Shown in pieces: positions 1 through 9,400 of a stretch of DNA of 12,013 nt. Both the position numbers and the translations under genes were made by a program. Position 1 is the first letter of the stretch. Each line of letters opens with the position of its first letter. The notes below the pieces were generated by a model. It was not told the DNA's origin. It made no database searches and saw nothing but the letters and a program-made list of their open reading frames with translations. Origin of the DNA: Ettlia oleoabundans (Eukaryota > Chlorophyta > Chlorophyceae > Chlamydomonadales); assembly GCA_019693395.1 (NCBI GenBank), contig JAAMXP010000054.1:1-12013 (forward strand). The letters are read 5' to 3'.

Positions 1-353
1 CCCGCTAAGCACGCAACCAGAGCAGCAGCAGTGTACACACATGTGCAGCTGCACACATACCAAGCAACAACAAGCTAGCTGTCCAGTCATCCACATCTTG
101 AGTCGCGATCAAGCACACCCCATCCACCCACCCACCAAGTCCTGCTCCATGTGATGCCAAGATGTTAGCGGTCAAACCACCCTGCCACGTCAACAGCAGC
201 GCCGGGCCAACATCGGTTTGGAATGGCTACGCGCAACCCAAACCCAGTCAGAGCAGCTTGAAAAAATACTTTTGCACGGGTCGCGATCAAGCACACCCCA
301 TCCCACCCAACAACACATCACCCGACCAGTAACCCACCCACCCATCCACCCAC
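1..353 (-). other. Start of an RbcX intron with a partial copy of exon 2
   Basis: No exon could be supported here. After the donor at 353 the sequence is rich in GGGTGG repeats on the minus strand. A 24-base direct repeat lies at 102-125 and 280-303. I looked for the expected RbcX continuation (an LRVxxxR-like helix) in all minus frames and did not find it. A short frame ending in a stop near position 5 (LLLLWLRA) follows a possible acceptor near 52, but it does not resemble the family. Confidence 0.5.
102..158 (-). repeat. Decayed duplicate of the RbcX exon 2 end and its donor
   Basis: Positions 102-125 repeat 280-303 exactly (24 bases), 178 bases apart. Beyond this the copy carries a CCACC-rich stretch. 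It then has the reverse complement of ATGGAGCAGGAC, matching exon 2's ATGGAGCAAGAC (MEQD), followed by a GTGGGTGG donor-like run. About four codons of the exon end are missing from the copy. Confidence 0.7.
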
Positions 354-978
354 CCAGCATCTGCCCTTGGTCTTGCTCCATCAGAGCCTCCAGCCAGGCA
401 TCCCCATTGGTGAGGGGGTTAGCTACCAGGAAGTTGGAGAGGTACTGGTACTGCGGTACCGGGGGCAGGTCGCCGCCTTCACCGCCGCCGCCTAGCTGCG
501 CCAGTACCACCCTGCTGTGCGTCAGCACCCACGCACAATGGCAGGCGGTTAAAGTATGCATTTGCGTATTTGCGCACAAGAGAAGCCTGAAACACGAAGT
601 GCAGGGTGACAGGTGCCAGCTGCAGCTGTTGCAGCGATGGCGGGAGCAAAGCTAGACCACAGGGTGGTGCAAGCAACCTGCTCAGGATGGCCGCACGGCT
701 GCTGCTGCGCACACTTGTCGCAAGCCCCAGACACAGCTTTTTGGTGGGTATCACTTGCACTGACCCATGCACCTGGAGGCCACCGCCGTGAACAGAGTGC
801 TGAGCACCTCCGCCGCTTTCTTCTCTGGGCGCCGTCCGCCAAACGTGTCACCAGGCACGTGCAGCCGGGCTGTCGCGGATCGGTGCGGTCGCCTACCGCT
901 CGACATCAATCTACCTCGACATTCCGAGTTTGGTTGCGAGTTCAACCTCGAGCAGGAGCGCCAGGGGTGCGCGGCCAT
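354..978 (-). CDS. RbcX: RbcX, Rubisco assembly chaperone (3' part beyond window)
   Basis: Two exons are visible: 978-773 and 511-354, joined by a GT-AG intron (512-772). The codon split AG|G gives Arg, so AVAS joins RVVLAQL. The stretch RPEKKAAEVLSTLFTAVAS followed by RVVLAQL resembles helix 1 of plant-type RbcX, and YQYLSNFLVANPLTNGDAW then LEALMEQDQ matches the following helical region. RbcX binds the C-terminal tail of the Rubisco large subunit and helps assemble the L8 core in the chloroplast stroma. The start at 978 begins MAAHPWRSC and opens a Ser/Arg-rich, acid-poor leader of about 45 residues, as expected of a transit peptide. The exon ends at CTG G|GTGGGT in phase 1. The remaining RbcX core and C-terminus are not recognisable in 1-353, so the gene should continue past the left edge. 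Family identity is from remembered motifs, with no search run. The donor at 353 is the least certain boundary because GTGGGT repeats nearby. Confidence 0.84.
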
Positions 979-1941
979 GCGAAGAACCCAACTTTTACGA
1001 ACTGATAGTTAGGGGGATATAGTTAAACCCGATTGCACGCGTTTGGAAGGTACAAGAAGGGGAATTATTGTATGCAGCGGCACGTCTCTGACACCCTGGC
1101 AAAGTGCCAACCAACAGCACGCACCATGTCACCAGGCGGCGCTTCTTCCTAAAAGCCTAGCGACCTATTCTTATCGCAATTTATCGAACACATAGCCACA
1201 GATTGATTTCCGGGCTGATTTCGCAGCCCTGGACATCGCCACTGCTTCTGCCTGCTTGCCAGGAACGGAATGTCCAAGCATGCTCACGCCTCCAGGCTTG
1301 AGCCCAGGCCTCAACGCATCCGCCCCTCAACAACTTTCACGAAAACACGCCTTACCCTCTGTAGTTGTTGTAGTGGGTTGTTATTGCAACGGTTTGTTTC
1401 CACAGTTGCACCACAAGTCAGATCGGAAGCACAAGACATCCAGGCACACACCATCACGGCGTAGGGTTGCAACAAAAACAGGGCAGGACAGCCGTACGGC
1501 ACAAGAAGGCCACAACGGGGAAGGAGGCAGGGAAGAACAGACGGTGGCCAGGCGGGCAAACACGGCTGACATGCATGCACGGCATACACAGGATCTAGAT
1601 GTTGAGCTCATCGGATGAACAAAGGAGGCAGACAACATAAAATACAGGAGGCACCTGCAACAGGACGCTAAGTGAAGTTTATCAAAGCAATGGGTCCGTT
1701 TGTTCGATCAGACCTTCCAGAGAAAACATGGTGATGTGTATGGCTATACGTATGGATATGCGATTCGCAGTCGTGCACGAGAGTACTTCCCAAAGCATGT
1801 GTGCCTCGCTTTTTTCATGGGTGGGTGTGCTGTTGGCTGCTGGGCGGCTGGCAGGTGGGCTGGACCAGGGATTGAAGACATGCTTCTGTTCAAAAATTTG
1901 CCCACCTGCAACCCCTCAACACCTTGTGAACCCAGTTATTC
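979..1941 (-). other. Intergenic: ZIP 3' UTR and RbcX upstream region
   Basis: About 960 bases with no supportable gene on either strand. Frames such as 1256-1618 (plus) and 1381-1638 (minus) are low-complexity or arginine-rich and match nothing I know. It must hold the ZIP transcript end and the RbcX promoter. By eye I found no minus-strand TGTAA, the usual chlorophyte polyadenylation signal, and no AATAAA. No clear TATA box was identified. Confidence 0.5.
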
Positions 1942-3099
1942 TCAGATCCACTTCCCCACCGCCGCCATGGCTCCCGCTCCCGTATACAACGACAAGAAGG
2001 CCGCCACTTGCAGCGGCCAGCGCTGCGCCCTAAGCCAACGGCTGTCGGTCATCATGGGGGCGATGAGCTCACACAGCACGGTGTAGATGAGGACTCCCGC
2101 CGACAGCGAGTCGCAGATGCCGGAGGCCAGCAGCGCGGCGGCGGTGTTGCTGTTGAAGCCCTGACGCACGGCGATGCCTGCGTGTGTGTGGGGGGGGTGG
2201 GGGGTGGGGGTGGGCCGCGGCGGCGGGGGCATTGGCAGAGAGGGGATAATTTCACTGCAATGCATGGCCAGCCATCCACACAGGCAGGAAGGCACCACAC
2301 TGGCAGCAAGGCACCACTGCCTATGCCGGCGGGGTGGTGGCCGAGAAGGCCAGTTCACGGCCCACATCTACAAGCACACACCAAGGTAAAGCGCACCGAT
2401 GGCTATGCCGGCAGGGGTGGTAGCTGAGAAGGCCAGTCCCATGGCGCAGCTCTCGCAAGCGCCCAGTCCCGAGTCCACGGCGGTGGAGCCAATGGCGAAT
2501 CCCTCGAAAAACTGCGGGGATTGGAGCGAGAAGCACGGAGGAGATGATCGGGATCGGGGTACCATAAAGAAGGTGAGTTGACACAAACATTGCCCACAGC
2601 CAAGCAATGGACCCGACAGCAAGTACAAACCAGCATAGAATCACAAGATCAAGAGGCAAAGTGAGCAGCAAGCCACTGCTGCCAGCTGGATGTCGGCATG
2701 AGCTTGGCTGCTAGCCCGCCAGTTGGCAGATAACAGCCGTCCATCTAATGGTAGAAGTGCCGGCAATAGGCAGCACCTCAGTGACCCCCGTTGCGCCCCG
2801 ATTTGGCACCAGGGCAAACTCCAAACTTGGGGAATATTTCAGGAACAAAAAAAGCAGCAACTGGTTGTGCAGGCGTGGAAGCTGCTCACCTGGTGGAAAG
2901 AAAGCGCCACTAGCAGCGTCTTGAAGCTGGTACCGGAAGCGACCCCCAGCGTCAAACCGATCATGACTGCAGGCAGGCGGACAGGCAGGCAGGGGCAGGC
3001 AAAGGAAGAGGCCAGGGGACATTTTAGCGAGCAAGCCGGCAGACCAATGCGCGAGCAGAAAAGGGCGGCTGGCTTGATGCAGCACACTTCCGATTTGTG

Positions 3100-3173
<74 letters not shown>

Positions 3174-5588
3174 CTCCAGCTACATGACTAGTGCACTAAT
3201 AAGGAAGCCTAGCACACTGAGAGATGCCTACAGGAGGCAATCTGGAGGGACCTGGTGTGTTGTACCACACGCGTTGGGGTTAGAAAGGGGCCAACCTGAG
3301 TGAAAGGTATCGTTTGCGTGCCTCAGCCCAATACCCCAACAACGGCTCAACAAAATGAGAAGATACAAACTGCCAACAACTAACAGAACCAGCACCTCAA
3401 TGTGTCAACCACAAAATGTCCACCGACCCGAATGGAAGATAATACCCGCCTCAGCCACATACCCCACCAATAGTTAATGCAAACCAAACCAAAGCAAATT
3501 GCAGTACCCTTGCCACGAGGCATCCACCCACCTGAATGGAAGATGATGCCCGCCTCAGCCATGTATAACCCCAACACTTGTGAGGCCGCCGCAGGGGCTG
3601 CAGCCAGCAGCTGCGGCAGGTTATGCCCATGTCGCTGCTGCTGCTGCTGCGGTGGTAACTGCAGGCTCTGCTGCTGCTGCTGCTGCTGCTGCGAATCCTG
3701 GCGCGGATGCTGCTGCGGATGCTGCTGCAGAGGTCGCCCCAGCAGCGGGGTGCAGGCATCGGCATGCTGCAGCGCCCACGTGCCTGCGGGGGAGGGGGGN
3801 NNNTTTGGGGATCAAAACCACATTTAGGAAAAAAAACTCACATGGGCACGTGGTCGCCAACAGCTTAAATTTGCTGCCGGTGCCAGCAAACCGAAGAGAA
3901 CAGCGGAGTAGGCTCCTCACCTTCCCCATGACTTCCCCCATCGACCTTCCCTGCCTCAGCTGCTACCCCCACTGCCGCTGCCGCCGCCTCCTCCGCTGCG
4001 CCAGGATGCTGCCTCAGCTGGTTTGGATCTTTGGAGGAAAGAGCGGCGATAATGGCAGTAATCCGCGCGTGGCAGCCATCCCCCTCGTAATGGCCGTTGG
4101 AAAGAAGCTCCCGCCCCCTCTCCTGCTGCAGCTGCTGCTGGTTGATCTGGTGATCTGGACCATGCCTCGGTTGCTCCAGATCACTCTCACGGCTGCAGTC
4201 ATTGTGCCGTTGCTGTTCCTGCTGCTGCTGGTGGTGATGGTCATCCATAGCACAGCTCGCTTGTTCCCTACCGAAGCCGCCACTAATGCAGGTGCTATTA
4301 AGGTGCTGCTGCTGCTGCCGTTGCTGCGCCGCTTCATGCCGCAAGTGCTGGCCCTGTTGGTTGAACGGCAGGCAGGCAGGCAGGCACAGGAGTGAGGTTG
4401 GGGGTGGGGCCTGGGGGTTGGGGTGGGTGGGGTTATCTATCTCTGTGTACTGGAGGGACAGCAGCACAAGATCTGAAGGAGATCTTGGGCAGGATACAAG
4501 TTGAGCTTTGCTCTAGAGTGCTGGCCCTGTTGCAGGGCAGCCAACAGTGGCATCAGCCAGCACCCACCATGCACCAATCGGCCACCAGATGCCAACCGTG
4601 TTGGCAGCCAGCACCCACCTTGATTATGTAATCCACCAGGTGCATGACCAGCACCGCCAGCGTGACAAACAGGTAGGGCCAGGCGCCGTAGCTTTCCGTC
4701 CAGAAGGGCGGCAGGCAGGGACTGCTGAAGCTCTCGGTGGCGGGCAACATCATGTGGATGAAAGCGGTGGAGAGGATGGTGCCAAAACCTGGACCCAACA
4801 GAAGACCCATGGTTAGCATAAGCACTGGCAGTTAAGTGGGGACATATTAGACGTATATTGATGTTCAAAACCCGTAAGAATGCGTGGGCATGGTGAGTAG
4901 GCAACAGAGAGGAACAGGGGTGAGGCCCGTGCGACGGATTGTGCATGTGCGGCTACGCCCTCGTGCAACACTTGTGGCGCCACCAATGCTACACTTGTCT
5001 GTCATGGCGGCAAGCTCTCAAGGACATGGCCAGTTGGGTGCTGCACGACGCTGCGAGCTCATGAGCAAGGTAGGCTGGAGCCTCACCGAAGAAGGTGCCG
5101 AGGCGGATAGCTGTTGAGACGGCATGGCTGCTGCTAGAGAGGTGGAGAGCCACGGGGCCGAGCGAGCCAGCTAAAGACACAGCCAGCAAGATAAGCACCG
5201 AGGCCAGGTGTAGGGTGAGGTCGTAGCTCTGTAAGGCTGAGCCGCTGCGGCAGGGGTCCTCTGGCTCAGGCGCGGGTGCTGCAGGGCAGCGTACGGCGGC
5301 AATGACGGCGAGCAATGGCGTGGCAGGCACTACAAGCGCGTGGCGGCGGCGGCGGCGGGTGGGAGGCGGCAGCTGCCCCCGGCGCCAAGCGAGTGAGCCC
5401 GGCGCAAACGAAGACTCGATTGCGAGAGGGAACGCTGGCGGCCGGTCGCAGACGCAAGGGCTGCGTACCGTGCGCGGCTCTGGGCGCCCACTGATGCGAA
5501 GCTGCTTCAGCTTCGCCCGCGCGCAACACATGTTCTGCACCGTGTATCCGTGCGTCCACAGCATGCGCCGACAGAAGGAAGCCTCCAT
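1942..5588 (-). CDS. ZIP family (Zrt/Irt-like) divalent metal transporter
   Basis: Seven exons: 5588-5087, 4788-4619, 4353-3921, 3783-3532, 2966-2890, 2511-2397 and 2177-1942. All junctions are GT-AG and in phase; 1785 nt, 594 residues plus stop. ZIP proteins move Zn2+ or Fe2+ into the cytosol across the plasma membrane or from organelles. Order: Arg-rich leader with a hydrophobic stretch; TM1 (SYDLTLHLASVLILLAVSLA); TM2 (RLGTFFGFGTILSTAFIHMM); a PATESFSSPCLPPFW segment typical of fungal/algal ZIPs; TM3; a cytosolic loop of about 220 residues rich in His and Gln, with DDHHHQQQQEQQRH; TM4 (EAGIIFHSVMIGLTLG); TM5 (ALSFHQFFEGFAIG); TM6 (TTPAGIAIG); TM7; TM8 (AAFLSLYTGAGAMAAVGKWI, then stop). The metal-site His, Ser and Glu of TM4/TM5 are present. 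The loop is longer than usual for plant or yeast ZIPs. Zn and Fe cannot be told apart here. The start is uncertain: Mets at 5588, 5564 and 5531 all lie far before the signal-like segment, and an extra 5' exon is possible. Confidence 0.94.
2190..2214 (+). other. G-run tract, potential G-quadruplex, at a ZIP 3' splice site
   Basis: Plus strand reads G8-T-G6-T-G5-T-G3, four G-runs with single-base loops. On the transcribed (minus-sense) RNA this is a C-only pyrimidine tract ending 13 bases before the last-exon boundary at 2177. The quadruplex potential is therefore in the DNA template strand. Confidence 0.7.
2311..2365 (-). repeat. Decayed copy of the ZIP exon 6 end
   Basis: This intron segment aligns with 2392-2445, the end of exon 6. 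On the minus strand it encodes LAFSATTP in the same order as the exon. The three base differences in those codons (TCA/TCG, GCT/GCC, CCT/CCG) are all synonymous. One base is then lost, the frame shifts into TAG, and the donor is degraded. Confidence 0.8.
3105..3172 (+). repeat. (CA)34 microsatellite
   Basis: A 68-base uninterrupted CA/GT tract inside the ZIP intron between exons 4 and 5. It is flanked by GCGCG on the left, as is the second CA tract at the right end of the window. Confidence 0.98.
3312..3471 (-). repeat. Two decayed copies of the ZIP exon 4 end and its donor
   Basis: Copy 1 (3416-3471) aligns with 3523-3577. On the minus strand it reads VAEAGIIFHS against MAEAGIIFHS in the exon, including the TM4 His-Ser metal motif. 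The codon changes are ATG to GTG plus three synonymous ones (GGC/GGT, ATC/ATT, TCA/TCG). Its donor equivalent is GTCGGT instead of GTGGGT. Copy 2 (3312-3343) keeps only the GCCTCAGCC...ACCCCAACAA part seen on the plus strand. I see no good acceptor in front of either copy. Confidence 0.8.
3668..3691 (-). repeat. Coding CAG tract, 8 glutamines
   Basis: Eight uninterrupted CAG codons (minus strand) in ZIP exon 4, in the variable cytosolic loop; a second run of five CAG follows at about 3634-3648. The reading frame is fixed by the downstream TM4 motif. Confidence 0.9.
3800..3803. other. Assembly gap (4 N)
   Basis: Four N in the short ZIP intron 3784-3920, next to a poly-C run on the coding strand 17 bases upstream of the acceptor at 3784. 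The true length of this homopolymer region is unknown, but no coding base is affected. Confidence 0.95.
4368..4434 (+). repeat. CAGG tandem repeat followed by a G-run tract
   Basis: About four GGCA units (4368-4387) are followed by G-runs of 3-5 bases (4399-4434). On the transcript this is a CCTG and CCCC tract just upstream of the acceptor of ZIP exon 3 at 4354. The G-runs could form a quadruplex on the plus strand. Confidence 0.7.
4554..4619 (-). repeat. 15-base direct repeat across the ZIP exon 2 donor
   Basis: CAGCCAGCACCCACC occurs at 4554-4568 and 4605-4619. The second copy is the donor of exon 2 (AAG|GTGGGTGCTGG on the minus strand); the first is 51 bases into the intron. A separate 16-base repeat, AGTGCTGGCCCTGTTG, at 4517-4532 and 4344-4359, covers the acceptor of exon 3. 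Confidence 0.8.
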
Positions 5589-6423
5589 AAACTACAACTG
5601 TCCGGAGGCCGCCGATCGAAGGCCGAAGCCCGCAAAGGGACATCCTCGCGGACTAAACCACACTGCAGGATAATAAGGTGGAACGGAAACGCACAGAGGA
5701 CAAAACAGTGTCGAGGGCGCTGTCCCTGGGATGTTGACGGCATCCCTCCGAATGGGCGCAGCGTCTCCTCGCATCCCCACATGTCAACCCCAATCCCTCA
5801 CTCGGGTTCTGCCCCTTTTCGGCCATCCCATCGGCTCACTGCCATAAACACGTTGCCGTGTTGCTGTTTCGGGTGCGATAGCACCAACTCAGCTGCCTAC
5901 AACCAGCAGTAGCCACCGTGCCGACTGCCCCCGGCCGGTGCATGCCAAACAGTTCACAACCACCTCGCTTCATGGCTCTGCTCTCCGACGAATCTAATAG
6001 GGCAGTAGGCCTGTACATTTAAATCCTGCTGCTGTCAGCGCACCCGTTTCGCCATTGGTCAGTCAGCCATGAGACTCCCAATGTGCTATGCCTGTGGCAA
6101 ATGGCCCATGCCCTGGGGGGTGGCCTGCCTGCCCCTACCAATAACCAACAGGCAACTTAAGCCCCACTACAACTTAAAGTGGTTGGGGGCCGTTTGAAAC
6201 GGAACAAACGGCCTGGGAGCAGGCTTACCGGTACGCGTTACGGCCGACAATTCGTCATCGAGCTCATAATGAATCAAATGAATGAGGAAGATTGAGAGGC
6301 TGTGTGCCACCTTCCACATTGCTGCTTGCTGAACTGGCCGGTGACGGTGACCGCCAGCTCAGTCCGTGCTGTTAAACTCCTCCAGCGGTGTTAGTGACGA
6401 TGTAAACAACACAACAAATCGTA
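5589..6423 (-). other. Intergenic: COG6 3' UTR and ZIP upstream region
   Basis: No gene supportable on either strand over about 835 bases. A perfect 8-base inverted repeat (GGCCGTTT at 6188-6195, AAACGGCC at 6206-6213) overlaps a 13-base palindrome, CCGTTTGAAACGG (6190-6202). By eye there is no minus-strand TGTAA or AATAAA. A further 5' exon of the ZIP gene could lie here. Confidence 0.5.
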
Positions 6424-9400
6424 TCACACGACTCCTAGCAGGGTGCGGACCTGTGCGGGCGTGTGCCGGACTGCCTCTGCCACCTCGCCAGCTGGATAGC
6501 CGCTGGCGGGGTCCAGCAGGGCGGCATGAACTGCGGAAGGTAGCAGACAGCGCCCGCAGGCAGGCGGGCAGGTGAATTCGCCATAGCAAGCAAAAGCAGT
6601 GACAGGAGTGCCAATTTCAAAGGCGCCTTAAAATTACCCACCCATAGCAGTGTACTCAGCAGTTTCCACGGAATCTATAGTACACACAACAAGACTCAGC
6701 ATTGCCACCACTGGCACACCCACCTGTTGCATATGCATCTGCCAATGCCTGCATCACACGCTGGATGGCCTCAGCCTTCAGGCGGGGAACCTGCACATGA
6801 TTGTGTGAAGGGAATGGCGTCTTTTTTGGGGGGGGGGTGTGGGGATTGTAGGGTCCATTAACAGACGAGTAAGTCGGTGGAGAAATGAGAAGTGTGCATG
6901 CCTCATACATGTTCTATGTGTGGCAGGCACCAAACGGATATCAGTCTGGGAGTAGTGCCATTAACTCTTCCTGGACACACCGTCGCAGATGCCATCACTG
7001 CCCGCCCCTAGAACGTGCCTCCACACATTGGGGGCTAGTGCAACGGCACGCACACATGCAGCCACGAGTCTTTGAAAGCAAGCAGAAAAGCAATAGAACT
7101 GCAGAAAACTCGACTCGTACATGACAGAAATGGACAACGTGTCCAGCCCCGCACCTGCAGCTTGGGCAGCTCTGGCAGCACTGCGGGATCTGACAGGCGG
7201 GCGAAGAAGGTGCGCATGGCAGCCGCAACACGCGGCAGCTCCAGCGCCGGGTCGCTGGCGGGCGGCTGGCCCTGCTCCTACAGTAATATGGGGCGGCATG
7301 CCAATGAAACATCGTGGCATCAGACGAATGACGGCAAGGGGTGCCGGAGTTGCGACGAGTGAACCCAGCCACAGTTGCTGCAATTTGGAAGCACACGGTT
7401 GCAGCAGCTCTGGGGGTCTCACACAGCAGCAGCTGTGAGGTGTGTAGCCGCAGGGCACGACCGCAGAGACTGTTTGAGGAAGAAAAAAACAACACATCCC
7501 ACAAAGTGAAGCTGGCAATAAAAAAGGTGGATAGCTAGCACCCACAACCCAAAAAGTTATAGTATACAAGGTTCATCAGCATGAACGTTATGTAATATAA
7601 CCTTGTTGAAAGTTGAAGGGATCACCTGCGCCTGCTGCAGCCGGTCAACCACCTCCCCCAGCCCACACTTGGTGAGCGTGCGTGCCACCTCAGCGCCCAC
7701 CACCGCTGCCACGTGGCCCTCCAGCGCATCACTGCACGGTGCAGGTGAACGAATATACTTTTGTGTGAGCAAATGCATGACGTGCACGTATAATAATTGG
7801 GGGCGGGCGGGGTGGAAGGGGGGGTGCATGCATTTGGCTGATACATTAGGCTACAAATGCCGCAAGCTCGCCACAGCAGACACCTGTACGACCTGCATCA
7901 ACAAGCGGCAGCAGTCTGGCACAACATTCCAGTGACACTCACTGCAGCCGCTGCGCCTGCGCGAGGGCGCACTCGTGGCCGGCCAGGGGTGAGGCGAGCA
8001 TGAAGAGGCAGTTTATGAGGTACACGCGCTGGTCTGTGGGGTCCAGGTGGGACCCCTCATCAACCCTGCATGGAACAATAATTGGCAAGGGAAGAAACCG
8101 GGGATACCAAACGTGTAAGGCAGAGGGAACAAACAAAAGAGAAGCCGACAAACATCTTTGACGCCCATATGACTCAGGGGTACTGCTTGAACTTGGCACA
8201 GCGGTAGTGCTTCAAGTAGGCACAGCGGTACTGCCTAAAGCTGGCACAAGGTCGGGAGACAACGAGATTTGCTGACATCACCAGCCGTGAGGCCGAGTAA
8301 TTCTGCTGACATCACCACATATCTGCCTACCGTGAGGATGCAGTTGGGTTGAGCGCCTCGCTGCTTCGGGCACACATCTCCACCAACGGGTCCACAACAG
8401 CCGCCAGCACGGCTGCAGGCAGGGTGGCAGGCGCCCGGGACTTATGTATGGGTGTGGGGCCATGCGGGCGGGGGGTGGTGCTGGATCGGTGAGTTGTGTG
8501 GTTATGGTGGTGGCTGTGGTGTGTGTGTATGTGTGTGCGCGCGTTGTGGTGGTGGCTGGCCAAAGCAGTTAGCCTGCCGCACCTGAGAAGTCTGTTTCCG
8601 CGGCGCCGCCGAGCTGCTGCCCTGGCTGCGCTCCCTGCTGCTGCTGCTGGTGCTGCTGCGGATCAAAGCTCTGCTCATAGGAGGAGATGAGGTCGGCCGC
8701 CAGCTGGGCGCCCTCCAGCACCTGACCACAGCATGGCACAGCGTGGCTTAGCAAGAAACAGTATGGAGTTGCGTTAAATTGTAGAGTGGCGATGAGGTTG
8801 GCGGCTGGCTGTGCGCATCTGCAAAACCCTGCCTTAACGAGAAAAACATACAACATGCACAGCCTACCTGTCCAGGTGGCGCCAGGTCACGTGGCGGTGC
8901 CGGCGGGTACCGCAGCAGCTTGTCGCCCCGCTGGCGCAGCGTTTCCTGGAAAGTACGCAGCGCCATCGAGCGGCTGGCGCGCAGCGTCTCTGCACAGCAT
9001 GGCACAGCATGGCAAAGCATGGGGCAGAAGGCTGAGAGCAGCACAAAAGTAAAGCGCCATGATCCGAGTGACGCGCAGCGTCTATGCGTGGGCAGCATGG
9101 CGTAGCCTAGGCAGTTCCAGAACGCATGGCATGGTGGGGTAGGTGGAGTTGGGTGGCGTGGCAACGGAGTGATTAACTATATTAAGACTGGCGCGCAGCA
9201 TCGCTGCCTTGTGGTACTGCGCAGTACGGCTCAGACGGCCTGCTGAGAGACTGGCTGAACAAACAAAACGCGTGAATCATGCGTCCGTCGCCGCCTAGAT
9301 TACCAATGTGCAACACGGGATGTGCCATGGCAAACAAGCACCCACCTGCCAGCTGGCTTCCAGCCCCCAGGAGGCCCTCCACCGTGGAGAGGTAGAAAGA

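Noticed and set aside
5..55. Last RbcX exon ending in LLLLWLRA
   Set aside because: It follows a plausible CAG acceptor, but the residues do not match the expected RbcX helix and the peptide would be too short.
218..655. 145-codon plus-strand frame
   Set aside because: Antisense to RbcX exon 2; Pro/His-rich from CCACC repeats.
2723..3187. Plus-strand frame ending in a His-Thr repeat
   Set aside because: The repeat is the CA microsatellite and the rest is antisense to ZIP exon 5 and its introns.
3416..3471. Mutually exclusive alternative exon 4
   Set aside because: No AG with a pyrimidine tract lies in front of the copy and the donor is weaker, so a decayed duplication is the better reading; kept as a finding only.
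3580..4395. 271-codon plus-strand open frame
   Set aside because: It is antisense to ZIP exons 3 and 4 and crosses an intron and the N gap. Its Ala/Leu runs come from CTG repeats, and the minus strand gives a clean in-phase ZIP.
5302..5673. Plus-strand Arg-rich frame
   Set aside because: Antisense shadow of ZIP exon 1 in GC-rich sequence with no recognisable motif.
1942..6423. Operon-like linkage of COG6, ZIP and RbcX
   Set aside because: Gaps of about 0.8-1 kb, spliced nuclear genes and unrelated functions give no support for co-transcription.
6961..7569. 202-codon minus-strand open frame
   Set aside because: It is in a different frame from COG6 exon 12 and is mostly intron sequence; Cys/Arg-rich with no family resemblance.
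8179..8250. CRISPR-like array
   Set aside because: Units are contiguous, without spacers, only three copies, and inside a eukaryotic intron.
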